A program made the translations under genes and the position numbers. The notes under the pieces are model-generated. The model did not search any database and was not told the origin of the DNA. It saw only the letters and a program-made list of their open reading frames with translations. Shown here piece after piece: positions 1 to 5,946 of a stretch of DNA of 7,900 bases (the stretch's first letter is position 1; every line of letters starts with the position of its first letter). Source of the DNA: Lachnospiraceae bacterium (GTDB lineage Bacteria; Bacillota; Clostridia; Lachnospirales; Lachnospiraceae); assembly GCA_024695225.1 (NCBI GenBank), contig JAILIO010000142.1:1-7900 (forward strand), in the 5' to 3' direction.

Positions 1-989
1 CCTTTAAGGATGCTGATCACAACAGGCTGGTGAACACAGGATCGGCGTATACCGTCATACAGGATGTGCTGGAGGGTGGAAAAGATGTTTTCTATGAAGA
101 TGTTAAAATAAATGATGAAAAGTATTTTGCATACTATAAACCCATTGTAAATTCAGACGGCTCTGTTTTTGGCATGTACGGAGTCTGCAGGAATTCGGCG
201 AAAGTAAACAGAGGTGTTTATCGCGCCATCATTCCCATAATCCTGATATTTGCAGCAGCTGCTGTGATCGTTGCTCTCGCAACGGCTTCCGAGGCCGGAA
301 AGACTGTGGGCATGCTGAATGTGCTGAACCGCTTTATGGAGAAGGTTGCAAAGTCTGATTTTGAGGCGGATCTTCCCCATGATGTTCTCACATCGGATGA
401 TGAGGTGGGGGCTCTCGCAAAAACAGGAAAACAGATGCAGAATTCCCTGAGGAAACTTGTGGATTACGATGCGCTGACAGAGGTCTACAACAGGAGATAT
501 GCCACAGGTGAACTGAAAGAGATCAGGGAGAATTCCAATATTGACGGCACTGATTTCTGCGTGGCTATCGCCGATATCGATTTCTTTAAAAAGGTAAATG
601 ACACATACGGCCATGATGCAGGGGACCTTGTGCTGAAAGAAGTGGCTTCCGTATTTAAGCGCAACATGGGTGGGCACGGATTTGTGGCCAGATGGGGCGG
701 TGAAGAGTTTTTATTTGTATTCACAACCTGTGTCCTGAGAGATGCTCAGGATGTCCTTCTGAAGATCATGGATGATATCCGCAGGCTTGAGATCTCTTAT
801 GGAGAACATATCATATCTCCCAGGATCAGCGCGGGGCTTATACAGGCTCAGCGCGATGAAGAAGCCGACAAATGTGTGAAACGCGCCGATGATCTTCTCT
901 ATTACGCAAAGGGACACGGAAGGGACAGGCTTGTGTCGGAGGATGACACCGAATTCATAAGGCTTCCCGAAAACGACGAAAATGAATAG
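1..989 (+). CDS. Membrane GGDEF diguanylate cyclase with Cache-like sensor, 5' partial
   Basis: Predicted to make cyclic di-GMP from two GTP at the membrane in response to an outside signal. The frame is open to the left edge, so the GTG at 30 is probably internal and the true start lies outside the window. Numbering from that GTG: the tail of an extracytoplasmic sensor with a Cache-like pattern (EKYFAYYKPIVNSDG, about 30-44), a membrane segment at about 66-85, a HAMP-like linker at about 86-140, then a GGDEF domain from about 145. The DALT motif (147-150), metal-binding D182 in ADIDFF, the FKKVND and GHDAGD substrate segments, and GGEEF at 223-227 are all present, so the active site looks intact. 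The RxxD inhibitory site expected five residues before GGEEF is absent (GGHG there), so classical product inhibition is unlikely. The last 8 bases overlap the next gene. The Cache assignment is inference; the GGDEF call is secure. Confidence 0.93.
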   Translation, partial: FKDADHNRLVNTGSAYTVIQDVLEGGKDVFYEDVKINDEKYFAYYKPIVNSDGSVFGMYGVCRNSAKVNRGVYRAIIPIILIFAAAAVIVALATASEAGKTVGMLNVLNRFMEKVAKSDFEADLPHDVLTSDDEVGALAKTGKQMQNSLRKLVDYDALTEVYNRRYATGELKEIRENSNIDGTDFCVAIADIDFFKKVNDTYGHDAGDLVLKEVASVFKRNMGGHGFVARWGGEEFLFVFTTCVLRDAQDVLLKIMDDIRRLEISYGEHIISPRISAGLIQAQRDEEADKCVKRADDLLYYAKGHGRDRLVSEDDTEFIRLPENDENE

Positions 990-1758
990 TTATCCCGGTA
1001 TCCTGAACGGCAAGGGGATCTTTCTTGGGTACAACGGCCCGGACGGACATAAGCTTAAGGTTGTGGCGGTGCTCACAATGCTCATCGACCACATTGGAGC
1101 GGCTCTTTATTATCCTGTTTTGAGTAATATATATTTTGGGAATACTGCTTTAAGTGAGCAGATATATCAGTCCATGAGAAATATCGGCCGGATAGCATTT
1201 CCCATTTTTGCGTTTCTTCTGGTGGAAGGGTTTTTGAAAACTCACGACCGGCGTAAATATGCAATGAGACTCCTGATGTTTGCGATCATCTCGGAAATTC
1301 CTTTTCAGCTTGCCTTTTACAGTGAGTTTGCTTTTGCCTTCAGAAATGTTTTTTTTACGCTTTTTTTAGGTTTCCTGACCATATGGGGGCTGGAAAGGAC
1401 AGGTATCACATCTCTTTTTGATGAGGGTATCTCTCTTTGGGACAAAACGGTGAGATTTCTTTTATCATCCCTTTTGATCTCATTATCCATGTTCATTGCT
1501 TTTTCTGTGGACTGTGATTACGATTACCGGGGGATCATGCTCATAGTGATCTTTTACATTTTCAGGGAAGTCAGGCTGTTTTCCGTAGTGTTCGGGTATC
1601 TTTCGTTCCTGTTTGAACCATGGGCTCTTCCCGCCTTTGTGATGCTGTATTTTTACAACGGGGAGAGGGGCAGACAGCACAAGTTTTTCTATTATATTTT
1701 CTATCCGGCACATCTTATGGTATTATATCTGGTAAGGTTTGTTTTTGCCGGATACTGA
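982..1758 (+). CDS. TraX family multi-pass membrane protein
   Basis: A 258-residue polytopic membrane protein with the TraX (PF05857) pattern: KVVAVLTMLIDHIGA (26-40), RNIGRIAFPIFAFLLVEGF (66-84), SEIPFQL (104-110), RGIMLIVIFYIFREVR (183-198) and a C-terminal YNGERG (225-230) followed by FYPAHL (240-245). About seven or eight hydrophobic stretches are visible. In the F plasmid, TraX is needed for N-terminal acetylation of pilin, and the family is related to membrane acyltransferases. Chromosomal clostridial members have no settled role, so acyl transfer to a surface molecule is inference. No conjugation genes lie nearby. The ATG overlaps the end of the GGDEF gene by 8 bases and has no strong ribosome site, which suggests translational coupling and a shared transcript. 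No clear terminator follows in the 61 bases before the next gene; the AAAAGA/TCTTTT dyad near 1782-1798 is too weak and AT-rich to call. Confidence 0.87.
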   Translation: MNSYPGILNGKGIFLGYNGPDGHKLKVVAVLTMLIDHIGAALYYPVLSNIYFGNTALSEQIYQSMRNIGRIAFPIFAFLLVEGFLKTHDRRKYAMRLLMFAIISEIPFQLAFYSEFAFAFRNVFFTLFLGFLTIWGLERTGITSLFDEGISLWDKTVRFLLSSLLISLSMFIAFSVDCDYDYRGIMLIVIFYIFREVRLFSVVFGYLSFLFEPWALPAFVMLYFYNGERGRQHKFFYYIFYPAHLMVLYLVRFVFAGY

Positions 1759-1819
1759 TCGATGCGGGCCGCCGGGTACGCAAAAGATCCTGTCTTTTAC
1801 AGCAAAGTGAGGTGAGCAT

Positions 1820-3424
1820 ATGGAACTTATGTTTATCGGCGCAGATCATGAAGTCACCGGAAGCTGTCATTATTTAAAAGTAGGTAAACTGAATATTCTT
1901 GTAGACTGTGGTATGGAGCAGGGAACCGATCATTTTGAAAATGTGGATATGCCGGTACCTGCATCCGATATCGATATCGTACTTATCACCCATGCACATA
2001 TAGACCATACCGGGAATCTGCCGCTGCTCTATAAAAAGGGTTTCAGAGGAAAGATCTATGCTACTGAAGCCACGGCTGACCTGTGTTCCATTATGCTCCG
2101 TGACTGTGCGCATATTCAGATGCAGGAAGCAGAATGGAAATCCAGAAAGGCAAAGAGAAGCAGCGAGGTGGTTTACAGCGACCCCCTCTATACCATGGAG
2201 GATGCGGAGGGAGTTATCCGGCTGATCATAGCAAATCCTTATGATACAGTAGTCGAAGTGGCGGAGGATCTGAAGATCCGCTTTACCGATGTGGGGCATC
2301 TTCTTGGTTCCTCCAGCATAGAAGTATGGGCCAGGGAGGGGGATACCGAAAAGAAGATCGTGTTTTCCGGCGATATAGGAAATAAAGACCAGCCCCTGAT
2401 AAAAGATCCCGAATATGTGGATGATGCGGATTATGCCGTGATGGAATCCACATACGGCGACAGGTTCCATAAAAAAGAGAGAGGCGATAACTGCAAACCT
2501 CTTGCGGAGTTCATCCAGAAGACTCTGGACAGAGGCGGCAATGTGGTGATCCCGTCCTTTGCCGTGGGCCGTACACAGGAGGTGCTTTACAATATCAGGC
2601 AGATAAAGCATGACAATCTTGTGACGGGACACGGGGTTTGGCCTGTGTATATCGACAGCCCTCTGGCGGTTGAAGCGACTGAGGTATTCAAGAAAAATAT
2701 ATCATCCTGCTTTGATGAGGATGCGATGAAACTGGTAAATGCGGGGATCAATCCCCTGACTTTCCCGGGGCTCAGGTATTCCATCACTTCGGAGGAATCA
2801 AAGGCCATAAACTTTGACCCCACCCCCAAGGTTATCATTTCCGCATCGGGAATGTGCGATGCCGGCAGGATCAGGCATCACCTGAAGCATAACCTCTGGA
2901 GGGAGGAGAGCACCATTCTCTTCACCGGATATCAGGCGGAGGGGACTCTGGGACGTATCATCATCGACGGCAAGAAGAGCGTCAAGCTTTTCGGTGAGCC
3001 TGTGGATGTGCAGGCGGAGATCGGACAGCTGGCGGGACTTTCGGGACACGCTGACAAGGAAGGCCTCCTGGAGTGGGTGAACCACTTTAAGGAAAAGCCT
3101 GACAAGGTTTTTGTGGTGCACGGTGACGATCTGAATGCAAAGGCATTTACAGAATGCCTGATAAAGGAACACGGATTTGACGCCTATGCTCCATACAGCG
3201 GCACCAGGTTCGATCTCATAAGCGGTGAGTTTATTACTGTTGCGGAGGCACGTCCCATCAAGAAGAAGGCCATCATTGCAGCAGGTGTGTTCAACAGGCT
3301 TCTGGCTGCCGGAGAGCGCCTGATGAGCGTCATAAGGAAGAACAGCGGGCTTGCAAACAAGGAGATGGCGCGTTTCGCAGACCAGATCAATTCCCTTGCG
3401 GACAAGTACGACAGAAAGGACTGA
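1820..3424 (+). CDS. Beta-CASP metallo-beta-lactamase RNase-like protein (COG1236/YSH1 type)
   Basis: A 534-residue soluble protein of the metallo-beta-lactamase/beta-CASP superfamily, which contains zinc-dependent RNA nucleases such as CPSF73 and RNase J. The zinc ligands are readable: THAHIDHTG at 57-65 (H58, H60, D62, H63), H160 in DVGHLLGSSS and D185 in FSGDIGN. The beta-CASP motifs follow: ESTYGDR with E209, the PSFAVGRTQEVL segment (245-256), SASGMCDAGR (341-350), SGHAD with H410, and VVHGD with H434. All catalytic positions are present, so an active RNase is likely; its RNA targets are unknown. The motif spacing and the lack of the long RNase J C-terminal domain favour the COG1236 type. 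After about residue 470 there is a basic, helical-looking tail of roughly 65 residues outside the catalytic core. The ATG is set by GAGGTGA (1809-1815) four bases upstream. thyA starts 5 bases after the stop, indicating one transcript. Confidence 0.9.
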   Translation: MELMFIGADHEVTGSCHYLKVGKLNILVDCGMEQGTDHFENVDMPVPASDIDIVLITHAHIDHTGNLPLLYKKGFRGKIYATEATADLCSIMLRDCAHIQMQEAEWKSRKAKRSSEVVYSDPLYTMEDAEGVIRLIIANPYDTVVEVAEDLKIRFTDVGHLLGSSSIEVWAREGDTEKKIVFSGDIGNKDQPLIKDPEYVDDADYAVMESTYGDRFHKKERGDNCKPLAEFIQKTLDRGGNVVIPSFAVGRTQEVLYNIRQIKHDNLVTGHGVWPVYIDSPLAVEATEVFKKNISSCFDEDAMKLVNAGINPLTFPGLRYSITSEESKAINFDPTPKVIISASGMCDAGRIRHHLKHNLWREESTILFTGYQAEGTLGRIIIDGKKSVKLFGEPVDVQAEIGQLAGLSGHADKEGLLEWVNHFKEKPDKVFVVHGDDLNAKAFTECLIKEHGFDAYAPYSGTRFDLISGEFITVAEARPIKKKAIIAAGVFNRLLAAGERLMSVIRKNSGLANKEMARFADQINSLADKYDRKD

Positions 3425-3429
3425 AGACC

Positions 3430-4278
3430 ATGAGTTACGCGGACAGGGTTTTTATTTCCATGTGCAGGGACATTCTTGAGAACGGCACTTCGACTGAAGG
3501 GCAGAAGGTTCGCCCCAAGTGGCCCGACGGGAAGAGTGCATACACTATAAAGAAATTCGGGGTTGTGAACAGGTATGACCTTTCAAAGGAGTTTCCCATA
3601 CTCACTCTTAGGAGGACCGCCATAAAGAGCGCCGTGGATGAAATGCTCTGGATATGGCAGGCAAAGTCCAACAATATCCACGACCTCCACAGCCATATCT
3701 GGGACGAGTGGGCGGATGAAGACGGCTCCATCGGCAAGGCCTACGGTTATCAGATGGGGGTTAAGAGCAAGTACAGAGAGGGGATGTTCGATCAGACGGA
3801 CAGGGTGATCTACGATCTTAAGAACAATCCTTTTTCCCGCAGGATAATGACAAATATGTACGTGCATGCGGACTTGAGCGAGATGAATCTGTATCCCTGC
3901 GCCTACAGCATGACATTCAATGTGACTGACGACGGGCCGGATGGGAAGTACAGGCTGAATGCGGTTTTGAACCAGAGATCCCAGGATGTGCTGGCTGCAA
4001 ACAACTGGAATGTGGTCCAGTATGCGGTGCTGGTGCACATGCTGGCCAGGACCTGCGATATGGTGCCCGGGGAACTTTTGCATGTCATCGCTGACGCTCA
4101 TATTTACGACAGGCATGTGCCTCTCATAAAGGAACTGATATCCCGGGAGGAGAAGCCGGCACCGGAGTTCAGGCTGAACCCGGACAAGCATGATTTCTAT
4201 GAATTTACAAGGGATGATGTGGAACTGATCGGATACGAATACGGGGAGCAGATAAAGGATATACCCATAGCCATCTGA
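3430..4278 (+). CDS. thyA: Thymidylate synthase ThyA, Bacillus-type
   Basis: Converts dUMP to dTMP in the cytoplasm using 5,10-methylene-tetrahydrofolate as both carbon donor and reductant, releasing dihydrofolate. At 282 residues it has the normal length. Visible hallmarks: ELLWIW-like segment (EMLWIWQAKSN, 71-81), the phosphate-binding arginine pair SRR (136-138), catalytic C157 in LYPCAYS, QRSQD (182-186) with the nucleotide-binding Arg/Ser/Asp, N194, which aligns with the dUMP-selective Asn, and DAHIYDRH (222-229) for the His/Tyr contacts. Overall it resembles the Bacillus subtilis ThyA branch (LWIWQ.KSN, HIWD.W) more than E. coli ThyA. The loop normally reading LGxPFN is LAANNWN here (188-194), a substitution of uncertain effect that I believe recurs in clostridial ThyA. 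AAAGGA at 3415-3420, inside the end of the preceding gene, is its ribosome site, nine bases before ATG. The operon position upstream of folA fits the pathway. Confidence 0.96.
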   Translation: MSYADRVFISMCRDILENGTSTEGQKVRPKWPDGKSAYTIKKFGVVNRYDLSKEFPILTLRRTAIKSAVDEMLWIWQAKSNNIHDLHSHIWDEWADEDGSIGKAYGYQMGVKSKYREGMFDQTDRVIYDLKNNPFSRRIMTNMYVHADLSEMNLYPCAYSMTFNVTDDGPDGKYRLNAVLNQRSQDVLAANNWNVVQYAVLVHMLARTCDMVPGELLHVIADAHIYDRHVPLIKELISREEKPAPEFRLNPDKHDFYEFTRDDVELIGYEYGEQIKDIPIAI

Positions 4279-4290
4279 GGTGAAGTAAAA

Positions 4291-4461
4291 TTGAGTCCGG
4301 GTCAGGCGTGCGGTATCTGGCTTCCGGCCATGCGGGGGGACTTTTCCTTATATCGCGTGGGTGTGATCGAGTTTCAGATATTGCAGATGACCGGTCGATA
4401 CAGAGGAGTGAGAGATGATTGCTATAGCTGCCGTAGACAGGAACTGGGGGATAGGTTTTGA
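4291..4461 (+). CDS. Possible 56-aa small ORF between thyA and folA
   Basis: A TTG at 4291 sits six bases after a near-ideal ribosome site (GAGGTGAA, 4277-4284) that overlaps the thyA stop codon. The frame then runs 56 codons and ends at 4459-4461, 47 bases inside folA in a different frame. The product would start MSPGQACGIWLPAM and end CRRQELGDRF; it has no signal peptide, membrane segment or domain I recognise. For: the ribosome site and spacing are as good as those of the real genes around it, and it fills the otherwise unexplained 136-base gap. Against: the TTG start, unrelated sequence, and overlap with a gene that has its own good ribosome site. It could instead be untranslated leader, with the purine-rich stretch there by chance. 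Confidence 0.25.
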   Translation: MSPGQACGIWLPAMRGDFSLYRVGVIEFQILQMTGRYRGVRDDCYSCRRQELGDRF

Positions 4462-4903
4462 AGGAAGGCTTTTGACCACCATCCCGGAAGACCAGAAGAA
4501 TTTCAGAAGGATTACCCTTGGAAAGACAGTGATCCTGGGGCGAAAAACCCTGGATACTTTCCCCGGGAAAAGACCCTTGTCACAGAGGGACAATATAATA
4601 CTTTCCCGGGATATCTCCCTTGAGATACCCGGCGCCTGCGTGGTACACAGCCCGGAAGAAGCTCTGTCCGTCACATCAGACCTGGATCCCGATGACATAT
4701 TTGTGATCGGAGGCTCTTCTGTCTATAAACTTTTCCTGCCGTACACGGATAAGGCATATATCACAAAGATCGACCACAGTTTCAATGCGGACAGTTATTT
4801 TCCCGATCTGGACAGAGACCCTGAGTGGGAGATAACAGAGACGGGGGAGGAGATGACATCCTTCGACCTGGCTTATCATTTTATGACCTACAAAAGAAAA
4901 TAA
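4415..4903 (+). CDS. folA: Dihydrofolate reductase FolA
   Basis: NADPH-dependent reduction of dihydrofolate to tetrahydrofolate in the cytoplasm, regenerating the cofactor used up by the upstream ThyA and supplying one-carbon metabolism; it is the target of trimethoprim in bacteria. The 162-residue length matches bacterial DHFR. Visible features: the N-terminal strand MIAIAAVDRNWGIG, the catalytic acid D26 in IPEDQKNF with F30, the NADPH-binding GRKT (42-45), R58 in QRDNIILS for the folate glutamate, and IGGSSVY (98-104) for the nucleotide. The segment before D26 reads LLTTIP rather than the common MPW/LPW, so the usual active-loop Trp is replaced; this is seen in some other Firmicutes. Ribosome site GAGGAG at 4403-4408, six bases before ATG. 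It stands 136 bases after thyA with no clear promoter in between, so cotranscription is likely. Confidence 0.95.
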   Translation: MIAIAAVDRNWGIGFEGRLLTTIPEDQKNFRRITLGKTVILGRKTLDTFPGKRPLSQRDNIILSRDISLEIPGACVVHSPEEALSVTSDLDPDDIFVIGGSSVYKLFLPYTDKAYITKIDHSFNADSYFPDLDRDPEWEITETGEEMTSFDLAYHFMTYKRK

Positions 4904-4926
4904 TTCAGGTGCCTGTCAGGTATTTT
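4897..4926. terminator. Possible bidirectional terminator between converging genes
   Basis: The junction of the converging folA and minus-strand gene lies in a dyad: AAAATA (4897-4902) can pair with TATTTT (4921-4926), around a core holding CAGG (4906-4909) and CCTG (4912-4915). Reading either way, an A-rich arm is followed by a T-rich one, as in bidirectional terminators. The central pairing leaves only a two-base loop and is therefore strained, so this is a weak call resting mainly on position: stops at 4903 and 4905 leave no other room. Confidence 0.25.
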
Positions 4927-5606
4927 ATGAACAGCACGGCTCTGTCGGGGTGAAGGCTTCCTGCTATGATGCCGGTTATGCATTCTTTTTCTTCAAATGC
5001 GTCCACCCGGGAAAGAGCCTCGGAACCCGTGCAGTATACTCCCGTGGGGACATGTGTCTCCACCACATTTCCGTCAGAGTCTTTTGAATCCGAATAATAT
5101 AAAAGGGAATTCTTCTCAAAGTAACTGAGTTCTTCTTCTGTCAGGAAGTTCCTGAGATCCTCAAAGGTCTGCGCTCCTGAGTAATAATCGTACACTTCAG
5201 GGTCTGCGGTCAGCACATCCAACTGGTTTGAGGCGCTGAGCGCAAATATCCTCTCAACTGTCTGATAGTCCATGTCTTCCGAGATGTCCAGCCTCTCGTT
5301 CAGGTCGGCCAGTACGGTTTCTTTATTTGGATCTATTCCCGCATACTCTGAAAAAGCAGATGCAAGTTCTTCCCCTGCATCCGATTCGGTGAAGAGGTCC
5401 AGGGATGAAGCGTTTATCATCACTATACCGAAACCCTGTTTTTTCGCAGTGAATACCGTGTACAGAAAATAGATCAGGATGATGGATGCTATGATCCCCA
5501 GCACCACGGTCATGCCGTAATATGTGACAAACCAGGAAATATGTGCCTTTATTCCCTTTCCTTTTAAACTTTTTCTCTGTTCTCTGATCTCGTCTTTAAG
5601 TGCCAT
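4905..5606 (-). CDS. Conserved-looking single-pass membrane protein, extracytoplasmic domain, unknown function
   Basis: A 233-residue protein I cannot assign to a named family. A basic, charged N-terminus (MALKDEIREQRKSLKGKG) precedes one strongly hydrophobic helix at about 25-53 that includes WFVTYYG and VVLGIIASIILIYFL, then an acidic domain of about 180 residues, presumably outside the cell with the N-terminus inside. The domain has LDVLTADPEVYDYY (129-142), FEDLRNFLTEEELSYF and a C-terminal DRAVLFIKYLTG, loosely like the end of an extracellular solute-binding protein; two cysteines (192, 209) could pair. That similarity is impression, not proof. The ATG at 5606 is chosen because GGAAGGA (5611-5617) is four bases upstream and the predicted promoter lies just beyond; a longer frame from 5678 would start upstream of that promoter. 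It converges on folA with one base between stops and appears to be a single-gene unit. Confidence 0.75.
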   Translation of the reverse strand: MALKDEIREQRKSLKGKGIKAHISWFVTYYGMTVVLGIIASIILIYFLYTVFTAKKQGFGIVMINASSLDLFTESDAGEELASAFSEYAGIDPNKETVLADLNERLDISEDMDYQTVERIFALSASNQLDVLTADPEVYDYYSGAQTFEDLRNFLTEEELSYFEKNSLLYYSDSKDSDGNVVETHVPTGVYCTGSEALSRVDAFEEKECITGIIAGSLHPDRAVLFIKYLTGT

Positions 5607-5633
5607 CTTGTCCTTCCGTTTCAGTTTTTGTAA

Positions 5634-5661
5634 AGTATAACAGATATTTCCCATTCGGCAA
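5634..5661 (-). promoter_or_regulatory. Sigma-70/SigA-type extended -10 promoter for the minus-strand membrane-protein gene
   Basis: Read on the minus strand: -35 TTGCCG (5661-5656, four of six consensus bases), 16-base spacer, -10 TATACT (5639-5634, five of six) with a TG one base upstream making it an extended -10. Initiation near 5627 would give a short leader of about 20 bases that still contains the GGAAGGA ribosome site. The position supports the start codon at 5606. Confidence 0.6.
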
Positions 5662-5839
5662 GACACAGATCCTGGCACATTATTCCCACAGAGTCTTTGC
5701 AGATACGAAGATCGCTCGCATTAACTGCACACTACCGTGATAAATAATTACATCGAAAACTTTACAGACCGGGGCGGGGCAGGATGTCACACCCGAGACG
5801 TGAAATACATGTCGATCCTCTGCATGGTATGTGGCACAG

Positions 5840-5867
5840 TTGACAAATATTCCTTATAGATTAAAAT
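5840..5867 (+). promoter_or_regulatory. SigA-type promoter for ilvE
   Basis: A perfect -35 TTGACA (5840-5845) is followed after 16 bases by TAAAAT (5862-5867, five of six consensus bases), in an AT-rich stretch. Initiation would fall near 5874, leaving a leader of about 73 bases before the ilvE start that contains the hairpin at 5887-5916. A second possible -10 (TATTAT, 5867-5872) is too far from the -35. Confidence 0.7.
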
Positions 5868-5886
5868 ATTATAGCGATATTTTGCG

Positions 5887-5916
5887 AATCATACAGGCGC
5901 TTTTGCGCGTGTGATT
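5887..5916 (+). promoter_or_regulatory. Strong hairpin in the ilvE leader
   Basis: The arms AATCATAC (5887-5894) and GTGTGATT (5909-5916) pair over eight positions including one T-G wobble. After a two-base AG bulge, GCGC (5897-5900) and GCGC (5905-5908) close a TTTT loop, giving 12 pairs in all. It lies 14 bases upstream of the ilvE ribosome site. No run of U follows, so it is not a standard intrinsic terminator, and nothing in it is complementary to the ribosome site, so simple sequestration is not evident. It may stabilise the transcript, be part of an attenuator, or be a dyad recognised as DNA. Confidence 0.55.
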
Positions 5917-5932
5917 ATATCTGATTGATCAA

Positions 5933-5940
5933 GGGAGGTG
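5933..5940 (+). promoter_or_regulatory. Ribosome binding site that sets the TTG start of ilvE
   Basis: GGGAGGTG is a near-perfect anti-16S match six bases before TTG at 5947. No in-frame ATG lies nearby, and the encoded MAKKELDWGEIGF fits the N-terminus of IlvE homologues, so the TTG start is well supported. Confidence 0.85.
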
Positions 5941-5946
5941 TTTTGA

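Larger units (their letters stand above)
5607..5946. other. Divergent intergenic region, 340 bases
   Basis: This region separates the minus-strand membrane-protein gene from ilvE. It holds a promoter for each side (described separately), the ilvE leader hairpin and both ribosome sites. Between about 5662 and 5839 I see no convincing reading frame, RNA gene or T-box core. The most structured part there is an imperfect dyad, ATACATG (5805-5811) against CATGGTAT (5823-5830) with one bulged base, ending about ten bases upstream of the ilvE -35. It could be an operator but is too short to assert. Confidence 0.6.

Noticed and set aside
30..32. GTG at 30 as the true start of the GGDEF gene
   Set aside because: The frame is open upstream to the window edge, there is no ribosome site, and the sensor domain would be cut in the middle.
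982..1758. Evidence of a conjugative element from the TraX-family gene
   Set aside because: TraX homologues are common on clostridial chromosomes, and no relaxase, type IV secretion, integrase or attachment site is present.
1782..1798. AAAAGA/TCTTTT dyad as a terminator after the TraX-family gene
   Set aside because: The stem is short and made almost only of A-T pairs, with no GC core and no T run after it.
1874..2632. 252-codon minus-strand open frame inside the beta-CASP gene
   Set aside because: It is antisense to a gene with all family motifs, has no ribosome site or promoter I can see, and its translation resembles no protein family.
3583..4191. 202-codon minus-strand open frame inside thyA
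   Set aside because: Antisense shadow of a highly conserved gene; His/Val-rich translation typical of reading the complement.
5607..5678. Longer N-terminus for the minus-strand membrane protein, starting at 5678
   Set aside because: The extra 24 residues lie over and upstream of a good extended -10 promoter, and the internal ATG at 5606 has a proper ribosome site.
5887..5916. ilvE leader hairpin as an intrinsic terminator
   Set aside because: The bases following the stem are ATATCTGATTG, not a T run.
5874..5946. T-box riboswitch ahead of ilvE
   Set aside because: The predicted leader is far too short and no AGGGTGG-type T-box core is visible here or in the preceding intergenic bases.
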